This document shows positions 1-5,002 of a DNA stretch of 5,588 nucleotides, in pieces. The DNA comes from Trebonia sp. (GTDB taxonomy: Bacteria > Actinomycetota > Actinomycetes > Streptosporangiales > Streptosporangiaceae). Below the pieces are notes generated by a model. The model did no database searches. It saw only the letters and a list, made by a program, of their open reading frames with translations, and was not told the DNA's origin. The stretch covers positions 1-5,588 of the forward strand of contig JASHXJ010000381.1 in the NCBI GenBank assembly GCA_030043595.1, read 5' to 3'. The first letter of the stretch is position 1. The number at the start of each line of letters is the position of its first letter. The position numbers were made by a program, and so were the translations under genes.

Positions 1-1
1 G

Positions 2-85
2 CGGGCGCTGGGCGCGCCGGACGCGGCGGGTGCGGCGGGTGCGCCGGGCGCGCTGGGCGCCGCAGGCGCGCTGTCCGCCGGGTAA
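2..85 (+). CDS. 3' end of an unidentified CDS with an Ala/Gly-rich C-terminus (partial)
   Basis: Reading from base 2 gives 27 open codons and then TAA at 83-85. The encoded tail is almost only Ala, Gly, Leu and Pro, with a loose Gly-every-third-residue rhythm such as GAPGALGAAGALSAG. Third positions are G or C in 24 of 27 codons, as expected for a gene in this genome. The other two plus frames read as Arg/Cys/Trp-rich, and the minus strand gives an Arg-rich shadow, so this frame is the best one. The protein body lies outside the window and nothing identifies its function. The tail is probably disordered. The gene converges on the beta-propeller gene that ends at 177. The main doubt is that GC-rich repetitive DNA can stay open by chance over 84 bases. 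Confidence 0.4.
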   Translation, partial: RALGAPDAAGAAGAPGALGAAGALSAG

Positions 86-97
86 GTCCCGGGTCCC

Positions 98-116
98 GCG
101 CGGCTGACGTCCGCGC
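98..116. terminator. GC stem-loop between convergent genes, candidate bidirectional terminator
   Basis: GCGCGG (98-103) and CCGCGC (111-116) form a perfect 6-bp stem with a 7-base loop. It lies 12 bases after the TAA of the left-edge reading frame and in the gap before the end of the minus-strand propeller gene. There is no U-tract on either side, which is common for actinobacterial terminators. A role as terminator for either gene is inferred from position. Confidence 0.4.
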
Positions 117-133
117 ATGGGCCGATGCCGCCT

Positions 134-167
134 GCGATCCCCCCGGTGGCCGTTCCTTGCGGATCGC
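134..167. terminator. Second inverted repeat in the convergent gap
   Basis: GCGATCC (134-140) and GGATCGC (161-167) are perfect 7-base arms with a 20-base spacer. The repeat starts 9 bases past the TGA (177-179) of the minus-strand propeller gene, so it could end that transcript. The long spacer makes it a weaker candidate than the 98-116 stem. Confidence 0.3.
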
Positions 168-176
168 TACTGGTCG

Positions 177-2507
177 TCAGGGTGCGGGGAGGGTCACCAC
201 GGAGGGGCCGGCGGCTTGCTGGGCGATGCCGGTCACCGTGCCGCCGGAGGCGGACAGCGCGGTGATCTGCCGGCCACCGCCGTCGGCGATGGTCGCCGCC
301 GACCAGCTCAGACCGTCCGGGGAACTCCAGGTGACGGGGCGCTGCGCGCCCGCCGGGCCGGCCTGTCCCGCCGCGATGAAGCCGGGGCCTGCCGCGGTCA
401 GCGCGGTGACCGAGCCGGTACCGCTGGTGGCGAGCGGGACTTGCTGCCAGCTCCGGCCGCCGTCCGCGGAGACCACGACGATCGGGACTTCACCACGTGC
501 CGTGACCGCGTACCCTGCCGCGACGATCCGGCTGCCGTTGACCGCGACCAGGCGGAGCACCGGCGCCGAGGCGCCGGCCGGCGCCGGAATGTCGTGGACG
601 GTCCACTGCCGGCCGTCCGCGGAGGTCCAGATGGCGCCGCGGGAGCCGTGGGTTCCCGCAGCGACGAACCCAGTCCCTAGGGCGGCGACGGCGTAGGCGG
701 CGCTCGGCTCCAGGCGGCCGTCCAGGCCCCCGTTGCTGCCGTGGACCCAGCTGCGCAAGTCGGCAGACCACCACATGGCCCCGAACACCCGGCCCGCGCT
801 GACCTGCCTGCCTACGACAACGTAGCCGTCGCGGCCGGCCGTCACCGCGGTGACGTAGGTATCCGGCCCCGCGAACGCGGCCATGTCGCTGACCGGCTGC
901 CACGTCACGCCGTCGGCCGAGGTCAGCACGATGGGCTGCTGGGCCGCACCCGAGATCACCTCTCCCACCGCGATCCAGCCCGACGGGCCGTGCGCGATGC
1001 TGGTCAGGTTCTCGGTCCCCGGGCGCCGGCCGAAGGCCGGCGCAGCCGCCGACACCAGCGTCCAGTCGCCGTCCGCGGCGTGCCGCCAGATCGCCGGCCG
1101 GCCGTCGGCGCTGCCCACGGCCAGCTGCGTGCCGTCCGCCGACGCGATCGAGCTCACCGTCAGCGCGCCCCGCTGGCCCGGGTATCCGGAGAACGTGCCC
1201 GCGGCAGGCGCCGCCGAGACGCCGATGACCGCGGCGCCCGTGTTCGCCTGGTTCGCGCTTTCGGCGATCACCTGGCCAGGCTTTGCGGTCAGCATTATCA
1301 CGGCGCCAGCGCCCACCGAGACGATGACCGCGGCCGGCACACCGACTCGCAGCACCTGCCACGCCTGGCGGCGGCGGCGCGCGGTCAGTCTCGGGCTGGC
1401 CGATGCCCGGCGGACTGACCCCTGCCACGCCCGGTACAGCTCATCGGGTTCGTTCAGTGGCGGTCGCGTCGCCCAGGGCGGCATGGGATCGGCTACCGGG
1501 ATGTCGGCACGGGTCGGCGCGCCGAGCGGCATCGCCGCGAAGCCGGATGCCGGACCCGCCGGGTAGGCGCCCTGGGGGGCGGCGGCGAACTGGGGTGGCG
1601 GGCCCGGCGCGAACGCCGGCGATGTGGCCGCGAAACGGGGTGGCACGGCCACAAAGCCAGGCTGCGGCGCCGTAGGGTGCGGGTACGGCGGTACAACGTG
1701 CTCACTGCCGTCGTACGGCCAGGACTCGGCGGGGAAGCTGTCCGGCGGGTACTGGCTCCACTCGGGTACCGGCTCGGGCTCCGCGGCGGGCGCCTCCCAG
1801 CTGATACCGGACTGCTGCCACAACTGCTGGGCTCGCTGCCACCCGGACTGGATCGACGGGTTCTGGGGTGCGGGCGGGGCTGCTTGCGGAGCAGCGAATC
1901 CAGGGCCTCCGGCCCACCCGCGCAGCGCGTCTGTGGGTCCGACAACGGGCACCTGCGGGAGGGCCTCGTCCAGCACGTCCTGCCAGGGAGACCCCTGCGA
2001 AGGCGCCGCCTGCCACGCCCGGGGCATCGGATCCGGCCGGGGGGCGGCCGGCCACGGCTCATGCTGCTGGGGTTCCCGCCATGCCCGCGGCGGTCGCGCT
2101 GCGGAATCGGAAGGCTCCTGCCATGCCCCGGGCGGTGCGACATGCCCGGGAACAACGCGGCCCGGGACTATGTGGCCGGGGATGCCGGGGATAGCGTGAG
2201 CGGGGTCGGACGGCGCCCAGGCGCGAACGGGCGGGGAACCGTGGTCGCCTGCATCCGTGCGGGCTGGTTCCGAAACCGGCCATCCCGGGGGGGCCGCATC
2301 CCCGGGGGCCGGCGGGAACCAGCCCGCCGGATGTGCCGCGCCCGGCCGACCCGGCCAGGCGCTGGCTCCGCCGGAGTCAGGCATGCCAAGGGGTTCACTC
2401 CCTGTGACGTCGCCGTATCCGGACGTATCATCAAAGTCAGGACCTTCTCGCCGCGCGGACTCCGCATCCCACATGTTGCCGCCCGCTGGGGAGGTGGCGT
2501 CCGTCAT
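177..2507 (-). CDS. Membrane-anchored beta-propeller protein with long Pro-rich cytoplasmic region
   Basis: 776 residues. Residues 1-370 are low-complexity and Pro/Ala/Trp-rich, probably disordered, with a recurring R/G-A-W motif (RAWAPSDP ~95, GAWQEPSD ~127, RAWREP ~141, RAWQAAPS ~163, RAWQGSVRR ~359). A basic stretch (RRRR, ~377-380) precedes one hydrophobic helix at about 385-408. This order predicts N-in/C-out topology. Residues ~450-776 form about seven repeats of 35-50 residues. The central ones end in an Asp-box-like S-A-D-G-x-x-W: SADGVTW (530-536), SADLRSW (581-587), SADGRQW (629-635), SADGGRSW (680-687), SSPDGLSW (728-735). The first repeat has a weaker ADGDW (478-482) and the last is short. 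This resembles BNR/sialidase-type propellers, but no catalytic residues can be assigned, so a ligand-binding or sensor role is only inferred. The ATG is preceded by GGAG with 6-base spacing. The gene stands alone between a convergent neighbour and a long non-coding gap. Confidence 0.88.
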   Translation of the reverse strand: MTDATSPAGGNMWDAESARREGPDFDDTSGYGDVTGSEPLGMPDSGGASAWPGRPGAAHPAGWFPPAPGDAAPPGWPVSEPARTDAGDHGSPPVRAWAPSDPAHAIPGIPGHIVPGRVVPGHVAPPGAWQEPSDSAARPPRAWREPQQHEPWPAAPRPDPMPRAWQAAPSQGSPWQDVLDEALPQVPVVGPTDALRGWAGGPGFAAPQAAPPAPQNPSIQSGWQRAQQLWQQSGISWEAPAAEPEPVPEWSQYPPDSFPAESWPYDGSEHVVPPYPHPTAPQPGFVAVPPRFAATSPAFAPGPPPQFAAAPQGAYPAGPASGFAAMPLGAPTRADIPVADPMPPWATRPPLNEPDELYRAWQGSVRRASASPRLTARRRRQAWQVLRVGVPAAVIVSVGAGAVIMLTAKPGQVIAESANQANTGAAVIGVSAAPAAGTFSGYPGQRGALTVSSIASADGTQLAVGSADGRPAIWRHAADGDWTLVSAAAPAFGRRPGTENLTSIAHGPSGWIAVGEVISGAAQQPIVLTSADGVTWQPVSDMAAFAGPDTYVTAVTAGRDGYVVVGRQVSAGRVFGAMWWSADLRSWVHGSNGGLDGRLEPSAAYAVAALGTGFVAAGTHGSRGAIWTSADGRQWTVHDIPAPAGASAPVLRLVAVNGSRIVAAGYAVTARGEVPIVVVSADGGRSWQQVPLATSGTGSVTALTAAGPGFIAAGQAGPAGAQRPVTWSSPDGLSWSAATIADGGGRQITALSASGGTVTGIAQQAAGPSVVTLPAP

Positions 2508-2732
2508 GAGTTACTCCGAGTCTTCAATCTATTACTCTCTGTAGCAGATCCGAGCGCGGGGCCTTTCACCCAGAACTTCGTTTCCGCCTCCCCCTTGGTT
2601 CGATGGTAACGAGCGAAGCGCGGAATACACAGACCTGGAGCGGAAAAAAATCACGAATAGTTTTGCGCTGACTACTAGGAGTAAGAGCTAGTAAGCCTCG
2701 CATTAGGAAAAACGGTTCGGAGGGTTCGCGGC
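2508..2732. promoter_or_regulatory. Upstream region of the propeller gene, AT-richer, no gene seen
   Basis: These 225 bases upstream of the minus-strand ATG are clearly less GC-rich than the genes and carry no convincing ORF. A 63-codon minus frame (2566-2757) starts with TTG and has no ribosome binding site. A TAnnnT hexamer (TAGATT on the minus strand) lies about 20-25 bases upstream of the ATG, but no good -35 hexamer is placed for it. The palindrome GAGTTACTC (2508-2516) overlaps the Shine-Dalgarno sequence just before the start codon. The promoter of the propeller gene should be here by position, but I cannot pin it down. Confidence 0.4.
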
Positions 2733-2857
2733 GCACCTCATGGGATTCTTGGTGCAATCAGTGTTGCGCTGATCTCACGCGGCACGCTATTCAAATCTCA
2801 CCGCAATACATCACGAGCACCGAATAGCGTGCCGCGCGATGCTGCTGCGATTATCGC
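2733..2857. other. Cluster of consecutive stem-loops, possible structured RNA or regulatory DNA
   Basis: Three inverted repeats follow each other almost without gaps: GCACC/GGTGC (2733-2737 with 2751-2755), then a 7-bp stem with a TTG loop (2757-2763 with 2767-2773, one G-U pair), then perfect 15-base arms CGCGGCACGCTATTC (2778-2792) and their complement (2822-2836) with a 29-base loop. A short palindrome, GCGATTATCGC, follows at 2847-2857. No gene covers this stretch. It lies about 225 bases upstream of the minus-strand propeller gene and 70 bases upstream of the small plus-strand ORF at 2928. Wobble pairs do not agree on a strand: the middle stem favours a plus transcript, while the large stem extends further as minus RNA. 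It could be a non-coding RNA, a 5' leader or a protein-binding site. Confidence 0.45.
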
Positions 2858-2927
2858 CGCGAGGACCGAATGCCGTTGCGGGTGAGGTAATTGCGTCCGG
2901 CGTGGCCGCTTCCCCGGGAAGGCTGGT

Positions 2928-3308
2928 ATGGCAGACCAGGCTACTGCGTCCTGGCCGACCGTGGAGGTCCCGCAGGAAGCGCATCGCCCGTACGAGCGGA
3001 CCGCGATAGCCGTCCGCGCGGTCCAGGCGCCCGCCGCCGGTCACTTGAGTCTCTTCTGTTCGCCTTTGTATGCGTTCCGTACGACATATCAGGACAAATC
3101 GACCGCAAAAATGGTCGGGGCGCATACAAAGGCAGCGGGAGGGGCTGGCGGGGCGGACGGGAAAGGGTTCCAGGGCGGGGGCGGGCCTGGCCGGTCGCCG
3201 GGAGGTAGCGGACTGGGGGCGGCCTGGCCGGTCGGCGGGCGGCAGGGATCGAGGCCGGCGAAGCCGGTTACTCGGCCGGCGGGGTCGCCTTGGTGGCGCG
3301 CTCGGTGA
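2928..3308 (+). CDS. Possible small hypothetical protein (126 aa), doubtful 3' half
   Basis: The ATG follows a good Shine-Dalgarno sequence, GGGAAGG (2916-2922), with 5-base spacing. The first 39 codons end in G or C in 32 cases, as in real genes here, and begin MADQATASWPTVEVPQEAH. Over the next 30 codons this falls to 17, as the frame enters the AT-richer inverted repeat at 3062-3133. The last part is Gly/Arg-rich low-complexity translation of G-runs, and the frame overlaps the end of the convergent ClpP-like gene by 41 bases. I recognise no family, signal peptide or membrane segment. It may be a real short gene, the surviving N-terminus of a decayed gene, or chance. The ribosome binding site and early codon bias are the only support. 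Confidence 0.28.
   Translation: MADQATASWPTVEVPQEAHRPYERTAIAVRAVQAPAAGHLSLFCSPLYAFRTTYQDKSTAKMVGAHTKAAGGAGGADGKGFQGGGGPGRSPGGSGLGAAWPVGGRQGSRPAKPVTRPAGSPWWRAR
3062..3133. repeat. Long inverted repeat with an inner hairpin
   Basis: GCCTTTGTATGCG (3062-3074) and its exact complement (3121-3133) are 13-base arms. In a plus-strand RNA the stem continues through two G-U and three Watson-Crick pairs to 3079/3116, giving 18 bp. Inside lies a competing small hairpin, CGACC (3100-3104) with GGTCG (3113-3117) and an 8-base A-rich loop. The element is AT-richer than its surroundings and lies 135 bases past the stop of the minus-strand ClpP-like gene. It could be a terminator, a structured RNA or a binding site. 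Its arms do not match the other large inverted repeat at 2778-2836, so the two do not bound one mobile element. Confidence 0.5.
3137..3238 (+). repeat. G-run tract with quadruplex motif and 26-base imperfect duplication
   Basis: Runs of three or more G on the plus strand lie at 3137, 3141, 3150, 3159, 3165, 3173, 3177 and 3183. The stretch 3159-3185 fits the simple four-tract quadruplex pattern with loops of 1-5 bases. Overlapping this, 3177-3202 recurs at about 3215-3238 with one indel and one mismatch, and both copies share the exact core GGCCTGGCCGGTCG (3184-3197 and 3221-3234). The tract lies just after the end of the minus-strand ClpP-like gene, so the plus strand is the template for its transcription. 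Confidence 0.5.
3255..3267 (-). terminator. Hairpin directly after the ClpP-like stop codon
   Basis: CCGGC (3255-3259) and GCCGG (3263-3267) form a 5-bp stem with a 3-base loop, touching the TAA (3268-3270) of the minus-strand ClpP-like gene. There is no U-tract. A terminator role is inferred from position, and the stem is short enough to arise by chance at this GC content. Confidence 0.35.
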
Positions 3309-4068
3309 CCAGGCCGTAGCCGATGGCTTCGGCGGTCGTGAAGGTGCGGCCGCGCCGCGCGTCCTCACGGATGTCATCGGCCGGACGTCCGGTCGCCTCG
3401 GCGATCTTGTAGTACAGCGAGTCGACCATCCGCCGCGCCTGCTGCTCCCGCGCCGTGACAGCCGTGACCGTCCCGCCGAACTGCAGTTTCGGCTCCGACA
3501 GCGTGAACGTCGCGTTGGGGTACGCGGCACGGCGCGGGCAGCAGGCAAGCACGCCCAGCGCGGCCCCGCCGGTCTCGCCGCTCGCGAACGCATGGACCGG
3601 CGCCCGGACGACCTCGAGCACCCCCATGAGGGTGAGGGCTGCCGACAGTTCCGCGCGGGGGTTCTGCAACTCCAGGCGGATGGGGTCGTCGCCTTCGGCG
3701 TCGAGCGTGAGCAGCTGCGCCGACAGCCTGGTCGCCGCGTCGTCGTCGAGGACACCCGCCGCCAGCACGATCCGCCGCTCCAGCAGTCGCTCGAAGAGCC
3801 TGTCCTGCCACGCGGCGTGCGGATCCACCCAGACCCGGGTCGGCGGCACCGGACCGGGCTCGCCCGGCCGGGGCATGCCCGGCGACGGGAAGCCAGGGAC
3901 ACCCGGCCAGTCCGGCCGGCCCGGGCGCGGGAACTCATCCGGCCGGTCCGGATCGCGACCGTGTCCACCCGGGAACGTCGCCTGCACACCCGGGCGAGCG
4001 ACGGGGGCGCTGGGGAGACGGCGGGGTTCGTTCGGGATAGAAGGACCGGGGAACTGCCCGTTAACCAT
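3268..4068 (-). CDS. ClpP-fold protein lacking all catalytic residues, with Pro-rich N-terminal extension
   Basis: 266 residues. Residues ~84-258 follow the ClpP fold: RLFERLLERRIVL (91-103), AQLLTLDAEG (117-126), PNATF (184-188), IAEATGRP (222-229), AEAIGYGLV (246-254). Aligned from memory with E. coli ClpP, the catalytic Ser (GQAASMGA) is Gly168 in GETGGAAL, the His (MIHQP) is Ser191 in TLSEP, and the Asp (ERDRFLS) is Gly240 in RRGRTFT. The oxyanion pair of NSPGG is Arg138-Ala139 in QNPRA. Peptidase activity is therefore not expected. Non-catalytic family members such as ClpR of cyanobacteria and plastids sit in mixed Clp rings; a similar structural or modulatory role here is inference. Residues 1-78 hold 23 prolines, are absent from ordinary ClpP and are probably disordered. 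The ATG overlaps the end of the upstream HTH gene (ATGGTTAA) and has GGAAG four bases upstream, so translation is probably coupled. Confidence 0.85.
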   Translation of the reverse strand: MVNGQFPGPSIPNEPRRLPSAPVARPGVQATFPGGHGRDPDRPDEFPRPGRPDWPGVPGFPSPGMPRPGEPGPVPPTRVWVDPHAAWQDRLFERLLERRIVLAAGVLDDDAATRLSAQLLTLDAEGDDPIRLELQNPRAELSAALTLMGVLEVVRAPVHAFASGETGGAALGVLACCPRRAAYPNATFTLSEPKLQFGGTVTAVTAREQQARRMVDSLYYKIAEATGRPADDIREDARRGRTFTTAEAIGYGLVTERATKATPPAE

Positions 4069-4327
4069 GCAACTTCCAGGTGATCTCGGATCCGACAGCA
4101 GCGGCGTACCGTTCCAGGGTGGAGGCGCGGACGTCGGTAGCGCCCGATTCCAGGCGCGCGACCGCCGACTGGGACGTGCCCATCTGGGCGGCCACCTCGG
4201 TCTGGGACAGGCCGGCCGCCTGGCGCTGCGCCACCAGGTCGCGGATCAGGCTGGCGCGCTCCGCCGCCATCCGGCGCAGCGTCATCTCGCGGAATCCGGG
4301 GAGCAGCGGGAGGTCAGCCTCGTCCAT
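4061..4327 (-). CDS. XRE-family helix-turn-helix DNA-binding protein
   Basis: 88 residues. An N-terminal helix-rich segment (1-33) is followed by an XRE/Cro-type HTH: the scanning helix SQTEVAAQMG (41-50), a turn, and the recognition helix SQSAVARLES (52-61). The end, STLERYAAAVGSEITWKL (69-86), resembles the single-domain HTH_3 proteins typical of HigA-like antitoxins and small phage-type repressors. The chosen ATG has no Shine-Dalgarno sequence. A -10-like TACCGT lies 7 bases upstream on the minus strand, so the transcript may be leaderless. Met15 is a possible later start but has no better ribosome binding site. The stop overlaps the ClpP-like start by 8 bases, so the two form one operon. 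By analogy with such regulators it probably represses its own operon through the palindrome at 4340-4355. A direct toxin-antitoxin role is not supported, because the partner is not a known toxin. Confidence 0.85.
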   Translation of the reverse strand: MDEADLPLLPGFREMTLRRMAAERASLIRDLVAQRQAAGLSQTEVAAQMGTSQSAVARLESGATDVRASTLERYAAAVGSEITWKLHG

Positions 4328-4334
4328 ATGTCAA

Positions 4335-4355
4335 ACGGTATCTCAGATTCGAGAT
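4335..4355 (-). promoter_or_regulatory. Leaderless -10 element and adjoining palindromic operator of the HTH gene
   Basis: On the minus strand TACCGT (4335-4340) fits the TAnnnT -10 pattern and ends 7 bases before the ATG at 4327, which would put the transcript start at the start codon. Touching it, ATCTC (4340-4344) and GAGAT (4351-4355) form an inverted repeat with a 6-base spacer. A repressor bound there would cover the promoter. No clear -35 box is seen. Autoregulation by the HTH protein is inferred from the arrangement. Confidence 0.45.
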
Positions 4356-4386
4356 GGGGGCGAGGGCGGGCGCCGAGGCAGGGCAG

Positions 4387-4857
4387 TCAGCGCTGGGCGG
4401 TGCCCGTGCTGACGGCCACCGGCCACGTCGCCTCCGCCCATACGGTGCGGCCCGCGCCCGAATCCGCCTCGCGGTAGCCCCACCTGCTGCTGAAGGCCGC
4501 GACGAGCAGCAGGCCGCGGCCGCTCTCGGCGAGGCTGGCCTGGCCAGCGTGCGTGGCCGCCGAGGCCGCCGGCTCCGCCGGGCCGCCCGCATCGGTGACG
4601 GCTACCCGTGCCACTCCCGCGGCGGGCCAGGACACCTCCACAGTGAACGACCCGCCAGCCCCGGAGGCGGTGTGCGCGATCGCGTTGGCGGCGAGTTCCG
4701 ACAGGCACGCCAGCAGGGCTTCCTGGGCCGGGCACCCGGCCAGCGCGCGCGCCGCGAACGCCCGGGCCCGCGGGACCTGCCCGGGGTCGCCCGGAAAGGC
4801 CCGCGCGCAGCGCGCAGGGCCGGAACTGCGGAGCGGCACCGGATATGCTGCGGTCAC
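4387..4857 (-). CDS. SpoIIAB/RsbW-like ATP-binding protein (HATPase_c_2, anti-sigma-factor kinase type)
   Basis: Taken from GTG at 4857, 156 residues; an in-frame GTG at 4866 adds three. The later start is preferred because GAGGGG ends 8 bases before it, while that same sequence abuts the earlier GTG. It is a single GHKL ATPase domain: N box ELAANAIAH with Asn61 (numbering from 4866), G1 region VTDAGGP (Asp92), and G2 region SGRGLLLV (115-122) followed by a Trp-Gly. Length and order match the small stand-alone anti-sigma regulatory ATPases that are numerous in actinobacteria. These bind a sigma factor or phosphorylate an STAS antagonist. No sigma factor or STAS gene is in the window, so the target is unknown. 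G1 reads D-A-G-G-P, not the usual D-x-G-x-G. It lies 59 bases upstream of the HTH gene on the same strand and is divergent from the amidohydrolase gene. Confidence 0.83.
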   Translation of the reverse strand: MTAAYPVPLRSSGPARCARAFPGDPGQVPRARAFAARALAGCPAQEALLACLSELAANAIAHTASGAGGSFTVEVSWPAAGVARVAVTDAGGPAEPAASAATHAGQASLAESGRGLLLVAAFSSRWGYREADSGAGRTVWAEATWPVAVSTGTAQR

Positions 4858-5002
4858 CTCGATCACCCCTCGTCATCACTCCGGTTGCGGTCCGTATACG
4901 TACTCTACGATGAGTTACGAGTAAACCCGAATAATTGGTTCATAACAGCAGTAAATGACTGATTCGTTAGCTACTTACTGTTATCGAAGGGCTTCAAAAA
5001 TC
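4858..5002. promoter_or_regulatory. Divergent promoter region between the ATPase and amidohydrolase genes
   Basis: This AT-rich 145-base gap separates two divergent genes and should hold both promoters. TACG recurs at 4897, 4906 and 4916, about one helical turn apart. TACTC (4901-4905) and GAGTA (4919-4923) form an inverted pair. Plus-strand TACGAT (4906-4911) with TTGCGG (4885-4890) gives a -10/-35 pair with a short 15-base spacer, and minus-strand TAGAGT lies in the same place. No single promoter can be named with confidence. Confidence 0.5.
4942..4984. promoter_or_regulatory. AT-rich inverted repeat just upstream of the amidohydrolase gene
   Basis: ATAACAG (4942-4948) followed by CAGTAA (4949-4954) faces TTACTGTTAT (4975-4984), whose complement is ATAACAGTAA. 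The left arm is the same sequence with a three-base insertion. The right arm ends 18 bases before the ATG at 5003, touching the ribosome binding site, so a bound regulator could control the amidohydrolase gene. No regulator is identified. Confidence 0.35.

Noticed and set aside
1677..2609. 310-codon plus-strand frame antisense to the propeller gene
   Set aside because: Arg/Gly-rich composition typical of antisense reading of a GC-rich gene; the minus strand has the coherent domain structure.
2566..2757. 63-codon minus-strand frame upstream of the propeller gene
   Set aside because: TTG start without a Shine-Dalgarno sequence, AT-rich codon use unlike the neighbours, and no recognisable motif.
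2811..2984. 57-codon minus-strand frame from an internal ATG in the gene-free gap
   Set aside because: No ribosome binding site, only moderate third-position G/C bias, and its stop falls in the loop of the large inverted repeat. No family resemblance.
2778..3133. Mobile element bounded by the two large inverted repeats
   Set aside because: The two repeats have unrelated arms, there is no transposase and no target-site duplication is visible.
2811..3989. 392-codon minus-strand open frame through the ClpP-like gene and the gap beside it
   Set aside because: Its product is an Arg/Ser/Pro-rich shadow with no recognisable domain, and it covers a gene with clear ClpP blocks in another frame.
4061..4327. 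Classical toxin-antitoxin pair
   Set aside because: The HTH gene looks antitoxin-like, but the coupled gene is a ClpP fold and not a RelE, HigB or other known toxin.
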